In this document: one piece after another, positions 26,381-64,000 of the stretch | Numbering within the stretch: position 1 is the first letter of the stretch | How the letters are laid out: each line of letters starts with the position of its first letter | Origin: Corticium candelabrum | Lineage: Eukaryota; Porifera; Homoscleromorpha; Homosclerophorida; Plakinidae | Length of the DNA: 64,000 bases | Direction: 5' to 3' | Assembly: GCF_963422355.1 (NCBI RefSeq) | Contig: NC_085090.1 | Span: 6,813,618 to 6,877,617 of the forward strand | The notes under the pieces: generated by a model | What the model saw: only the letters and a program-made list of their open reading frames with translations | What the model was told of the DNA's origin: nothing | The model's database searches: none | Position numbers and translations under genes: made by a program

Positions 26381-27459
26381 TGAAAGATATTATGCTTCTT
26401 GTGGCTGGTTGGGATGGAGTCGTTGCCGGCGATACAGGTTCGATATACACTTTTGCCTCTAGTGTAACTATAAACGCACTCATGTCTTCCACTGTCAATT
26501 TTTAGGACAGCCTACAGGTACCATTACTACTGTTAGGCAGTAGATTTGAGTTCGAGAGAGTTGGATGAAGAGAGTGACTTGCTGAAGCTTGAGTAGTTAG
26601 CAGTCTGACACGCGCTAGTTTGCTGTGACTGGTTGACGTTAGACTAGTTGCTCGGCTGGCTGACGTTGTTGTTGCAATTGTTGTTTATTTCTTTTTTTGT
26701 TGTTTGCTTGTTATTGTTGTTAGAGCTAAAGCGAAATACATGTTTGGATTTAGTCCACATTCGAGTGTTCCGCGTCGATCTCTCATAGTAAGGCTGCATG
26801 ATTTACACTATAACTTGTGTGCAAGGTTACAATTGTAGCTAAAAAAAAGTTTCAACCTACAGCAACGTCAACCGCAAGTAACAGATTTTTTGCTTGCCTA
26901 AAGACATGGAAGTCCTACATTCATTGCCATCGATCTGAAGCTACCTCGTCCAACGAGGCGACGACAAAACTGCGTGCCGTTGCTCTAATCAGTAACCTTG
27001 AGCTAAACGGCCGAACGGAAACCTAAGAATTTTCCTAGTCAGTTATACCATATGCACGTAGTCAGACTTCTCTACCTTTTTCCGCACTAAATCGTGAGGC
27101 TGTTTTAAAAAACCCACCATCCCTATTAAATATAATATAGCCGTGGTCAGCAGATAACATGTTGAACTTGTATTACGTTTGTGTGCGCCAAGGCTTTGAC
27201 TCAAACTTCCAAATGTTACTTTTACTGCAAGTAGATACACCAGATACCCAGATACAAGCTATCCTTGCCCCAGACGCAGTGTGGATTGCGGCTCTGGATG
27301 CGTCGCCATCAGCACTACGTCTGGTCCGGTACCGCCTTTCTGGGCGGGAGTAACTGTGTAATCAAATTCTTCAGCGCTTGTCATACTAATGTTATTAGCT
27401 AGGAACCGAGCTTTCGATTGAACTTTGACGTTGTTCTAGCTTCTGTACTTGTCGATATT
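26381..27459. other. Non-coding spacer downstream of P3
   Basis: Homologous to 876-2160 but shorter. It includes an inverted foldback repeat at 27266-27334. Open frames here do not match those of the first copy, so no gene is called. Confidence 0.55.
27266..27334 (-). repeat. Short foldback repeat, inverted copy in unit 3
   Basis: It corresponds to 2003-2073 and is the inverted partner of 27772-27848, about 440 bp away. Confidence 0.5.
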
Positions 27460-27771
27460 GCGATTTTAGGCCCGCGATCAAGCGTTGGTAAGAGATTGCA
27501 TCTACGTTAGGGAGCGTAGCGGTGAAATGGCAGATTAGAAATGGCACTTGCAGTGCATCATACGCCTTTGAATGCGTACACAGGTTCTCAGTTGAAGCTG
27601 CAATGTGTCCTATGCCTCTACTGCAATGCATTGGACTGCTGCCTACGCACTGTACGCTAATTAGCGAGAATCCCGCGCAACAGTCATATCCTGTAATCTA
27701 CTACACCGACAAATAACACTTGTAATTGAATCTATTTATTTCCTTAGGGACATAATTAACGCTGACCACAT

Positions 27772-27848
27772 GGTGCGGGAACCAGACCAGACGTAGTGGT
27801 GACGGCGGCCCATCTGAGGCTGCAATAATCCACACTGCGTCTGGGGCG
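27772..27848 (+). repeat. Short foldback repeat, unit 3 copy
   Basis: Same element as 2501-2571 with a few changes. The CAGACG(T/C)AGTG arm and its complement are retained. Confidence 0.5.
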
Positions 27849-28996
27849 AGGCTAGATACTAGCAGAGCCGAGCCGTCTAGAGAATCCGCTATGTGTACAG
27901 AAAGACGAAGCTACCGAGTCTGCGCAAAGCGACTGTCACTGTAGAATTGTCGGGAGAAACGACTGGCAATCGTGATTGGGCGCAAATGGTGAGATCGTGA
28001 ATCGTGAGTCTCACGACGAAATCTTGAGAGTTGAGAGGTCTGCGTAGCGTACAGCTAACAGCAGATCTCGCTTAACGTGCGCTAATTGATAGCCCTCGAT
28101 CGCCCGACGTTTCTCGCAGCAGGACGCAATCTCTGCGTACGGAAGTTGTTCTAGGGCGATGCAGACATGAAAAATTATGGAATTGCAGCGTGTGGGTATA
28201 CGTTGTAGCAGCTGGTTGTTATAATGCATGTGTAATTCTCGTTTCTTTTTTGTAAAGGCTCCCAAAGAGGACAAGGTGGGTTATTTATGATGTCCAAGAA
28301 GGTACAGGCTCAGAGACAGACGCAGAAGAGTCACAATAAGCGTAAAAGTAGTAGTCTACAAGACAACGACATGGTAATAAATAACGTCGCAAATTATTAA
28401 TAATTAATAATTAAATTAATAATAAATATCAATTTATTAAGTTAAGTAAGTTTAATTAAGATGATGTATGATCTATTACTGACAAGATTGTGGAAGACTT
28501 CCAATATTTCCGAGAATAGTGCCCCATGGACCACTGTTTTTTCATTATTTGAGCATGGGGCACTATCACTTGAGTACATCATATTCCTGGTCTGTTGGAT
28601 ACGTTGAATCTTCATCGTCACTCGGTGGTTCTATCTGGCTGTTTATTTCATCTCAGCCGCACACATTGATAGATGTGTATGCTTATAACTGGGTATGAAT
28701 ACTGCCCCAGTGGAGCACTAATTGAGCATGGGGCATTATTATTTGGCATAGGCTCACCATGGGGCACAATTGGAGCATGAGTACTTTTCATGGAAATATG
28801 GTACATTACTGTAAATCAACAAAATTTCTTAACCATCTAACTTTCGTAAATTTTGTAGGCGATCTCAGATTTACTAAAGTTAAATGCTTGCTAATTTTTG
28901 GCGCTCTCGGGGTTATTAGCGACACTTTGCATAGTACACTAATCATCACGTGTCTCACGTGCCACACAGACTGACACTTATAGACATGTGACGCAG

Positions 28997-29160
28997 GACA
29001 CATGCATAAACAATAGCAGATATTTATGCGTGGTGCTGTGGTTTTATTTTGGACACCTGGTGAGATACTGCTAGTACAGACACATGCATAAACAATAGCA
29101 GATATTTATGCGTGGTGCTGTGGTTTTATTTTGGACACCTGGTGAGATACTGCTAGTACA
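28997..29160. repeat. 82-bp tandem duplication
   Basis: Two identical 82-bp units begin at 28997 and 29079 (GACACATGCATAAACAATAG at each start). A decayed third unit follows at about 29163-29225. Units A1 and A2 lack it. Confidence 0.9.
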
Positions 29161-30467
29161 ATACACATGCCCATAGGCACGTAGCTAACAGATACTTACA
29201 CGGGTGCTGTGGTTTTGATTTTCTGTTGATTTTTGTGTTGATGTTGTGCACAGAAAAGTGGCTATGTTCACCAACGGTTACAGAAGTTGGCTGTTTACGA
29301 AATGGCAAAATTGGACACTTACCAGAGTGCTCCTCTTACAAAATATTGTTGATTTACAGTAATTTGATTAGGGTCATGGCTAACATAATGCCTGTAATTA
29401 TATTTGCTTTTATAGGCTATTAGACTTTATCTGTTGAGATCTAAACTGAACAAGTAACAGTAAAAGCATTGACCTGCGTGCTTCTTAGTCTCAAGGTAGA
29501 AATAATAATCTCATCTTTTTAATTAGTTAACACTATTGAACTGTTAGGTCAATTGTGTACTTACACAATCTAAGGTTACAAACACTGACCATCTAACATA
29601 TTTTTGAAATACTGGTTGTACAACTACTGAATCAGATGGTGATATTAGTATGAGGACGGCAAATAAATATAATTAATTGACATAGAAACTGGATCAGATC
29701 TTGAAATTGAGAAGAAATGTAAATCTGCAATTCTATTTCCTGGTTATCAATAATCTATATTATACCATGGTCACGTAACGTATTTTTGGTTAAATATTGC
29801 ACTTTTACTTATTATATAAATGTCACGTAACCATGATATAAATTATTTATTGTATGATTAGCATGCTACTGGAAGAGTCAGATAGAACGCTAATCGTACC
29901 ATAACCTGTACTGATAATTGTTGCATTATAAGATCCTTTATATATTGTACTGTATTGGATTTTAAACTGCTGCTTTTGGTCAAGAAAGTTTTATAAAGCT
30001 TACATGTTAGTGTGCTCTGCACCATCTTGAATTAAAGCCGACAGTAAGCTGTGTATCTCTATGTTGCTTTATCTCTCTGTATTTCACTTAAGCACTGTGA
30101 TTTACAGAAATACAAGAAAGTTTATTTGTTTAACGTCAATGTTGTTTGTTTTTGTTGCTTTTTATAGTGTGTTAATTTTTGTGTTTTGTATAGACTGATA
30201 CAGTAGTCAGCTGCATTGTTAGCGTAATAATAATTAATTAACATAAGGCTACTGTATGCAAAATATTGTGTGAGGACCATTAAGGAGAACATTTAAGTAA
30301 TAGTGCCTTTGTATTTTATGTATTCGATTATGTTACTTGTAACAACTGTACGGTATGTAGGCAAACGTCCAATCACGAAGCGGGATTAGCGTCACGTGAA
30401 TTAGTAGGGCAATTCCCGGATAACCTTTATAGTTTGTCGTCGTCCTATGTTCTGTCTGCTAAGTCAG

Positions 30468-30610
30468 TAGACTCGTGCCCAGTCCTCCTCCGCGCTAGGT
30501 TGCTTACACCACGTGCGCTAGCTGTCACGTGTGTATACGTTCATGTGGTTTCACACGTGTGGTTGGCCTAAGCACGGAGGAGGACTGGGACCATGCTTCG
30601 TCACGTGACA
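30468..30610 (+). repeat. Left terminal inverted repeat of the DNA transposon
   Basis: 143 bp, the reverse complement of 32127-32269 except for about two substitutions. It contains internal inverted arms and several CACGTG words. Confidence 0.9.
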
Positions 30611-30782
30611 AACATGTTTGTAACGTGACCGAAATGGCGTAACATGATTGGTAGATACTACTTCTATTTAGCATGATAGTTTCCGTAGGAGGGCTTGTTG
30701 TAATGCATGATTACACAATTAGAAAGACTAAGTACACAACAATTATAGAGCCACTAAGCCATTACGTGCCGATAACTTGTTG

Positions 30783-31757
30783 ATGGCGTCCTTGTCCGTG
30801 AGAGTGCGACCAGAGAAGGACTTTCGAGAAGAGCGGTCTCAATGGTAAGTACATGTGCATTCGCGAGCGCCTAGACCTTCTAGATACCTGTCGAGCCACA
30901 CGAATACGTGAAGGTAAAGCCTCTCTTTTTAGAAAGCTGCGACGGGTCCTGATTCCTGTATCTGCCAGAGCACCGCGTTCAGGCGTCCCTGTTAGTTACG
31001 TCTAGCAGATTTTGTGTTGGACCAATTTTAAGCTAATATCAGTCACGTTGAGGTGGCTCGTATTGTGAGACAAGCTTTCCCGGAAGCTCGCCACAGGATG
31101 GACCATGCCACCAGAACATACGTCTACGATGGTATTGTCTTCGCACCAGTCTCTGTAGGAGTTATAGCACATTCTACTGACGTTTCAGACTTGCGGAATC
31201 ACCCCTCGCCTTATAAGAGGTGTGCACGTGCAGAGTGCCTGTTTGACCTGTAGAAGTCACAAGGAGAAATCGACAAGATTCGAATCAAGCAAGTGGGACT
31301 TCTCCAACTCCAGCGAAGCAACATGTCTCAAGAGATTATGCGGAGACGCCAATCAATTGGCAATTAGTAGAAACGACTCTGTCGTCCGAGATGGATCGAA
31401 CGTTTGCGGGAGTCCGACTGCTGTTCTCTTGGTCGAGGGCCTGTTTCGTGGCAAGATTTACGCCGTTTCTCCGTGAAAGACATCGAAGGTACGATACGTC
31501 GTCAAAGCCCTCATTTGTTTGGCATCTTGCAAGCGCTGGTCAAGGGGAAAGCCAACGAGGAGGCTGACTGCACACGCCTGCAGGCTCTCATCACCGGCAC
31601 TGTGGCACTAAAGTTCAGAGATCGCCAAAGCAGTGGGATTGCACTCCTAACTGCTTGCGGTACAAGAAAACAAGCAATTACAGACCTCAACCATCTTGGT
31701 GTCTTACAATCATATCAACAGGTTTGGCGACGTCTAACTAAAGAACTTGGTGAATAA
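30783..31757 (+). pseudogene. Decayed open frames inside the DNA transposon
   Basis: An ATG at 30783 begins a short frame (MASLSVRVRPEKDF...) that runs to a good splice donor (TGGTAAGT at 30843). Later frames at 31053-31253, 31222-31476 and 31404-31757 follow in different phases. The last contains LFGILQALVKGKANEEADC and an A-x-T-D-L-N-H-L-G-V-L-x-S-Y stretch. From memory this resembles N-terminal parts of transposon-linked proteins of invertebrates, but I cannot name the family with confidence. Phase changes and stops suggest a broken captured or element gene. Confidence 0.4.
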
Positions 31758-32126
31758 TTACCAAGATGTACAGCAGCTCACGAAAGAGACACGCATCTGG
31801 GTGTATGACAATCTGAATTTGTATTTAGATTTAGATCTGCTTTAGATTTGTGAAGGTAGTCAACTGTACGAAATATGTCCGTCATGGGCTGCGTTATCCT
31901 ACGCTAGACTCTGCTAGCCGGCGCATTTTGCGAAGAGGATTGTGCATGTGCATGATGGCGTTGATTTGTGAGGCCAGGCGACTGACCGGTTGTATGGTTG
32001 TAGGCAAGTTGTTAGGCTCTTGCTAATCTACCACCTTCTGTGTCGTTTAGCAGAGCCTTTGCAAACTATTAGAAATCTTAGCTGAGACCAATGGCTGAGC
32101 TAAATAACTTAATTAGACTCAAAGCA

Positions 32127-32269
32127 TGTCACGTGACGAAGCATGGTCCCAGTCCTCCACCGTGCTTAGGCCAACCACACGTGTGAAACCACATGGACGT
32201 ATACACACGTGACAGCTAGCGCACGTGGTGTAAGCAACCTAGCGCGGAGGAGGACTGGGCACGAGTCTA
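32127..32269 (-). repeat. Right terminal inverted repeat of the DNA transposon
   Basis: 143 bp partner of 30468-30610. It is followed directly by the second 9-bp target copy at 32270-32278. Confidence 0.9.
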
Positions 32270-32582
32270 CTAAGTCAGTGTGCGTATAGGCAAATTTTAC
32301 AATATCCCGTATCACGCGCACACGGCAGAGTAACGAATTGTGGAAAATAAAAGTTAATTCATAGGCGGAGTCAAAATTTGCATAACCGACTACTTCAAAC
32401 TTGTTTATCCTAATATCACAGTCGCTCGAAGCGAGACGATAACTATTAGTTCATACAAAACATAAAAAAGTAGTAAATCTCGAAACTCGATTATCTGAAT
32501 ACACATACTACTACAGACATGGCGGATGCCATTGTCATACTACTGAGTCGGCGAGACCACCTTTGCTCGCCGTTCTTACCTC

Positions 32583-54117
<21,535 letters not shown>

Positions 54118-54590
54118 TTTTGAATTCAGTTACGTTGGCCACGCCCACCAATTGACTCAAACCACACCTACCGACCGGTCGTTTCGTCCTGATGCTTTAG
54201 TTGCGAGGAGGATACCTCTTGTCGGCGACACGGATAGAATATCGAACGAAGCCCCGTTCTCGTACAGAATCAAACTTCAAACTCCCGTATATGATTTCTT
54301 TGTTGTCGTCATAGCAACAGATCACAATGAACATGCGAAAGAGAATGAAATATCAAAAACTCGTACGGTCGTCAGACCAAGCGACACTCGCTAATTTTTA
54401 TTACTAAATTTGTGCGACCGTTCGACAGCTGCGGCCATGAGAAAGGTAGCATTGCATTCAAAGAAGTCCCGGATAAACGTTCACGCCCACGGCAACGACA
54501 ACAGAGGTTTGTTGTCTGGTGTGCGAGCGTTTGCTCTCCTTTCCGTCTCTATTGCTTCGTCTATCCGATGCAGGACGTCAATTGAGTACG
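54118..54590. promoter_or_regulatory. Shared bidirectional promoter of the giant receptor and KIF17
   Basis: The two start codons face away from each other and are 473 bp apart. The region must hold both 5' UTRs and promoters. No clear TATA box is seen. An RFX X-box-like site lies at 54305-54318. A second GGCAAC half-site at about 54490-54495 lacks a good partner. Confidence 0.65.
54305..54318 (+). promoter_or_regulatory. RFX X-box-like motif
   Basis: GTCGTCATAGCAAC matches the X-box form GTNRCC-N(0-3)-RGYAAC at all but one defined position (T for C at the fifth base). X-boxes bound by RFX factors are a known marker of ciliary gene promoters, and KIF17/OSM-3 is a ciliary motor. The site is 273 bp from the KIF17 ATG and 188 bp from the receptor ATG. 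Confidence 0.5.
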
Positions 54591-57395
54591 ATGGCGGAGG
54601 CAGTCAAGGTGATCGTTCGCTGCCGGCCGATGAACAGCCGCGAGAACAAAATGAACTGCGGCTGCGTCATCGAAATGGACAGCGCCGTGCGTCAAGTCGC
54701 GCTGAGAAAGCCGGGAGCGCCAGAGATGGCGCCCAAATTCTTCACATTCGACGGCGTCTACTTCATAGATAGCACAACACAATGGATCTATGAGGACATC
54801 GCATTTCCGCTCGTTGACGGCGTGCTGGAAGGATACAACGGTACGATTTTTGCCTACGGTCAAACGGGATGCGGCAAGTCGTACACAATGACCGGAGTGG
54901 TCGATCCCCCGGAGCAGAATGGGATCATACCGCGGGCGTTTGAGCATATCTTTGAGGCTGCCACTGTCACTGAAGATACCAAGTTCTTACTTCATGGGTC
55001 GTATCTTGAAATCTACAATGAAGAAATTCGGGATTTGCTTGGGAGGAATTCGAAGACGAAGCTGGATTTGCATGAGCATCCGGATAAGGGGGTTTATGCG
55101 GAGGGTCTGACTCATGTGCCTGTGCATACTGTGGAAGAGATCGCTTTGTTGATGGACAAAGGCTCGAAGAATCGGAGCGTTGGGGCGACGCTGATGAATA
55201 TTGATTCGTCTCGGTCGCATTCGATATTCACGATTAGCATCGAGACGTGCAAGCCGTGCGGGAATCCTGATGGAAGCGACCGGATTCGGGCTGCAAAGTT
55301 GAATCTCGTCGATCTAGCGGGAAGCGAGAGGCAGGCGAAGACTGGTGCAATCGGTCAACGATTGAAGGAGGCAACAAAAATCAATCTGTCTCTTTCGGCT
55401 CTCGGGAATGTCATTTCTGCTCTGGTTGACGGCAAGGCTACGCACATCCCGTATCGTGATTCGAAATTAACTCGATTGCTTCAAGATTCTCTTGGTGGAA
55501 ATACGAAAACTCTTATGGTGGCTTGTGTCAGTCCGGCTGACAACAACTACGACGAGACACTCAGCACACTGCGATATGCCAATCGAGCGAAAAACATCAA
55601 GAACAAGCCGAAGATCAATGAAGACCCAAAAGATGCTCTTCTGAGAGAATACCAGGATGAGATCAAGAAACTGAAGGCAATGTTAGCTGGTCAGCTGCCT
55701 GTAAGTGAGCAAATTCTGTTACCTCAACCAACAGTACCGAATGTTGCTCCAGCTAGTGATGTTGCAACCAGCAGAGAATTAGAGGAGGAAACAGAGAGGT
55801 TGCGATTGGAATATGAGTCACAACTGGCAGCCATCAAGGCTCAGTATGAGGCGGAGCAGAGTAGTAATGTAAAACTGCAAGAAGAAATGTCATTATTGAG
55901 ATCCGAGTATGAGAGGCAGCTGAAAGAAGCGGAGGGTAAGTTTGCAGTTGATCAAGTCAGTGGCACGGCATCAAATCAAAGTTCTAGTCTTACTGCGGCG
56001 ACAACAGACAGCTCGGCATTGGTGCATTCTTTGGAAATCTCTCATTCTGTCACTGTTGGAGTGAGTGAATCAAAACAGTCAAATATGGTGGTGATACCTG
56101 ATGCCATGGTAGCTCAGTCGGAGGGAGTAAATGCTGCCAGTCTGGCTGTCGCTGTCGTAGATGAAGTCTCTTTACTTCGTAAGTCTTCAGAAGCTCATCC
56201 AGTCTTTGATTCTCCTGTTTCAAAAGTGATGCCTGCCATTTCCATGACAACGTCGGAGGCGCCATCAACTGGTGCCCAGTTGCCTTTGTCTACATTGGAT
56301 CAACCTATTCCACCTCAATTGCCTCATTCTGCTCAAGACATTGCCACTCTAGTTCAACAACACGAAGAGGCGATGCGCAAATTGCAAGCACTGAATGCGC
56401 AGATGGTTGGTGGCGAGAAAGTAGAGGATGAGCAAGTGAAACAAAAGCTGAAGACAAGAAGAAAACATGCTGACGAACGACGATTAAGACTACAACAAGC
56501 TTTAGCAGACGATGACAATGAGGTAATGGAGGGAATCTATGACTCGATGCAAGGCAAGATCAATGTGAAGAGGAAACAGGTCGAATCTATTAAGCAACAA
56601 CTTGAGTCTACAAAGCAGGAAGTTGAAGACATTCAGTCGGAGTTTCAACGTGATAGAGGAGACTATCTTGATGCATTGAGAGAACGAGAACGTCTCATTC
56701 AATTTCAGGAGCAATTTATTGACAAAATTCTTCCGTGTCTTCGTCGAGACTGCAACTATGTAAATCTCGATAAAATTCGATTGGAATCTAAATGGAACGA
56801 TGAGAAACAAGAGTGGGAAATGCCGGCTTTGGTTGTGGCTCGCACGGTACTGCCTGCTTCTAGTGTGAACGCATTGGGGCCTCGGTTGACCAACCGACCA
56901 CGGGAGAAGTCATTGAGTCCTCACTCTTTGCATACAGAGGTGCCAAGTCAGATGTCGAGACAAGCAGTCAGTGACGGTCAGGTTGGCTTCTCTCCTTCTC
57001 CTCCTCCAGAAGGTGACACATTCACACAGCGAATCAACCGAGCATCTGAGTCGGACTATTTTAGATCTAGACGTGCAGCAAAACTGTTGTCCGAGAGTTC
57101 TAATTATGCCACTGGTGACCCGATATCTCCTGCTCGGAGTGTTGCTCCATTTCAGATTAACTCACAAAAGACAGCGCCACTGAATGCAAAGCTGTCGGGG
57201 CCGATGGATCCCTCTCTGATGAGATGGCCGAGGCAATTAGAGTCACTCTCGAGTCAAAATTCGTTAGGGGTGGCGAATGGTGTGGCCCCAGCTCTTTCTC
57301 TTGGAAATGCTCATCAAATACAAGAACGGAGACGATCGAAACAGCTGAGGAAGCTTGATCCAATACAAGGCCAGAAGCCGCCACCGTCGTTGTAG
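54591..57395 (+). CDS. KIF17: Kinesin-2 family motor KIF17/OSM-3
   Basis: Role: plus-end-directed homodimeric kinesin-2 that carries cargo in cilia (known for the family). Seen: 934 residues from the ATG at 54591. The open frame continues upstream to 54519, but the family N-terminus is MAEAVKV. The motor domain (about 1-335) has the P-loop GQTGCGKS (90-97), switch [10 protein letters not shown], switch [10 protein letters not shown] and the kinesin-2 signature [19 protein letters not shown]. It is followed by [18 protein letters not shown], typical of KIF17. Coiled coils lie near 395-450 and 590-740. The [16 protein letters not shown] block (about 716-731) is conserved in KIF17/OSM-3 tails. 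The length is near the roughly 1,000 residues usual for KIF17. The gene has no intron, unlike neighbouring GBE1. It shares a promoter region with the giant receptor. Confidence 0.95.
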   Translation: MAEAVKVIVRCRPMNSRENKMNCGCVIEMDSAVRQVALRKPGAPEMAPKFFTFDGVYFIDSTTQWIYEDIAFPLVDGVLEGYNGTIFAYGQTGCGKSYTMTGVVDPPEQNGIIPRAFEHIFEAATVTEDTKFLLHGSYLEIYNEEIRDLLGRNSKTKLDLHEHPDKGVYAEGLTHVPVHTVEEIALLMDKGSKNRSVGATLMNIDSSRSHSIFTISIETCKPCGNPDGSDRIRAAKLNLVDLAGSERQAKTGAIGQRLKEATKINLSLSALGNVISALVDGKATHIPYRDSKLTRLLQDSLGGNTKTLMVACVSPADNNYDETLSTLRYANRAKNIKNKPKINEDPKDALLREYQDEIKKLKAMLAGQLPVSEQILLPQPTVPNVAPASDVATSRELEEETERLRLEYESQLAAIKAQYEAEQSSNVKLQEEMSLLRSEYERQLKEAEGKFAVDQVSGTASNQSSSLTAATTDSSALVHSLEISHSVTVGVSESKQSNMVVIPDAMVAQSEGVNAASLAVAVVDEVSLLRKSSEAHPVFDSPVSKVMPAISMTTSEAPSTGAQLPLSTLDQPIPPQLPHSAQDIATLVQQHEEAMRKLQALNAQMVGGEKVEDEQVKQKLKTRRKHADERRLRLQQALADDDNEVMEGIYDSMQGKINVKRKQVESIKQQLESTKQEVEDIQSEFQRDRGDYLDALRERERLIQFQEQFIDKILPCLRRDCNYVNLDKIRLESKWNDEKQEWEMPALVVARTVLPASSVNALGPRLTNRPREKSLSPHSLHTEVPSQMSRQAVSDGQVGFSPSPPPEGDTFTQRINRASESDYFRSRRAAKLLSESSNYATGDPISPARSVAPFQINSQKTAPLNAKLSGPMDPSLMRWPRQLESLSSQNSLGVANGVAPALSLGNAHQIQERRRSKQLRKLDPIQGQKPPPSL

Positions 57396-57750
57396 ATATT
57401 GATGTCTTTGTTAATAACTAGTTGTCATATTAACCAGATGATGAATGAGTATGAAGAATAGTATTGAATGAACTGAAATGAAAGGACAGCAAAATGTATG
57501 TATTACTTGTACCTCTATTGACATGAAATATATTATGTTTTCTCATATGCGCATGCGTATTAGGCGTAGCAAAAAATTGCGACCAACTCGCCCATCGTCA
57601 CAAAAATTAAATGCTTTTATTAAACAACCATGCAAGTAAAAAATAAAATAAATAAATTAGAAACTAAATAATGATGGTCTGGGTACCCAAGGATTGCTTA
57701 GTACGCGCGAGGTATTGTATTCACTGCTCACTGCAATTCGTTGCGTCGCT
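57396..57750. other. KIF17-GBE1 intergenic region with polyadenylation signals
   Basis: 355 bp on the common strand. AATAAA hexamers at 57642-57647 and 57651-57656 would serve the KIF17 transcript. A GCGCATGCGT palindrome-like word lies near 57550. The GBE1 promoter must lie within or just after this stretch. Confidence 0.6.
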
Positions 57751-63469
<5,719 letters not shown>

Positions 63470-64000
63470 GTACATCTTGCTGTAGTTGTAAAGTCACTGA
63501 ATGTACAGTTGTGTTGCTGTTTACAGAATATTTTTGAAGATTTACGTGACATTTTCTTGTCTTTGTTACTCCGTCTGTTTTGTGTCTGTTTTTGTTTGTT
63601 TACTTGTCTGTTAGTCAGCCTCTTGCTTTTTTGTTTCTTTGTTTGTTGATCTGTTTGTACATCTGTTTTTCTATTTTTATTAAATGACAATATTAAACAT
63701 AGAGAAACAGATGGACAAACAGATAAGCAAACAAACAAACAAACAAACAAATAAACGAAAAAGCAACAAACCGGCTGCTCAGTTTGCTTGTCCCACAGTG
63801 TTTTATGTGTTTGTTTCTGATCATTTTTGTCAGTTTGTATGTCAGGTTGTGTATTCCTCTGTTAGTCCATCTGCTTGCCTGTAATGTGTCTACTGATGTG
63901 CATGTACAGTATGTATGATGTTTAGTGAATATATAGTTGGCACATTTTTCTGTAAAAGCAATCCTATACATTAGTGTTAAGTGATAATGTCACATTCTTA
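63470..64000 (+). other. GBE1 intron 5, start only
   Basis: It begins at the donor GT (63470). It contains TGTTTGT-rich DNA and an inverted ACAAACAA tract near 63730-63755. No further exon is seen before the window ends. Confidence 0.6.

Larger units (their letters stand above)
27460..30467. repeat. Segmental duplication unit A3, left part
   Basis: Third copy of unit A, lying downstream of the living giant gene. It is more diverged from A1 and A2 than they are from each other. Relative to A1 it carries about 540 bp of extra sequence near 28805-29345, including an 82-bp tandem duplication. The right part of the unit resumes at 32270, after a DNA transposon. No gene. Confidence 0.7.
30468..32269. 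mobile_element. 1.8-kb DNA transposon, probably Mutator-like, inserted in unit A3
   Basis: Seen: terminal inverted repeats of 143 bp (30468-30610 and 32127-32269), starting TAGACTCGTGCCCAGTCCTC, differ at about two positions. They are flanked by a 9-bp target duplication CTAAGTCAG (30459-30467 and 32270-32278). Units A1 (about 4652) and A2 show the empty site with a single CTAAGTCAG. Known: long inverted repeats plus a 9-bp duplication are typical of Mutator-like elements. Each inverted repeat is itself partly palindromic, because CCCAGTCCTCCTCCG at its outer end returns inverted near 30576-30592. The interior has decayed frames but no recognisable transposase, so it is probably non-autonomous. 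The near-identity of the ends suggests a young insertion. Confidence 0.85.

Noticed and set aside
54519..54590. Upstream extension of KIF17 by 24 codons
   Set aside because: It begins with GTG, not ATG, and the family N-terminus begins at the ATG at 54591.

Overview
The window is genomic DNA of an animal, most likely an early-branching aquatic invertebrate; a sponge is plausible but unproven. The evidence is spliced genes with GT-AG introns, metazoan families (cadherin, REJ/GPS receptor, KIF17-type kinesin-2, glycogen branching enzyme), LINE fragments and long CA/TG and TCTG microsatellites. There are no operons or bacterial features.

Right half (32.6-64 kb), three conserved genes. (1) A giant minus-strand gene (54117 to 32583, two coding exons, 7,087 aa deduced) encodes a signal peptide, about 39 cadherin repeats, Cys-rich modules, two IPT/TIG-like domains, a REJ-like region, a GPS-like motif, one transmembrane helix and a cytoplasmic MYND zinc finger. 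(2) Head to head with it, across 473 bp holding an RFX X-box-like site, is an intronless KIF17/OSM-3 kinesin (54591-57395). (3) Downstream on the plus strand are the first five exons of GBE1 (57751 to 63469, continuing off the window). GBE1 intron 2 is filled with antisense LINE 3' fragments, each ending in a TCTG tract.

Left half (1-32.6 kb), a decayed tandem segmental triplication. The unit is C (non-coding) - U (non-coding) - P (a small secreted-protein gene of unknown family) - A (non-coding) - B (the last 6.1 kb of the giant gene). The order seen is P1-A1-B1 | C1-A2-B2 | C2-U-P3-A3-B3, where B3 is the living 3' end of the giant gene. B1 and B2 end at the same point inside the giant gene (equivalent to 38720) and join the same C sequence, so one tandem-duplication junction was copied twice. 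The middle unit then lost U and P. B1 and B2 are frameshifted pseudogenes. P1 and P3 both keep open frames. A3 alone carries a 1.8 kb DNA transposon with 143 bp terminal inverted repeats and a 9 bp target duplication, about 310 bp past the giant gene's stop codon.

The most interesting hypothesis is that the giant cadherin-REJ-GPS-MYND receptor shares a promoter with a ciliary kinesin and so may be a ciliary or flagellar surface receptor. Its GPS cleavage tripeptide is degenerate (QLF) in the living gene but consensus-like (HLS) in pseudogene copy B1.
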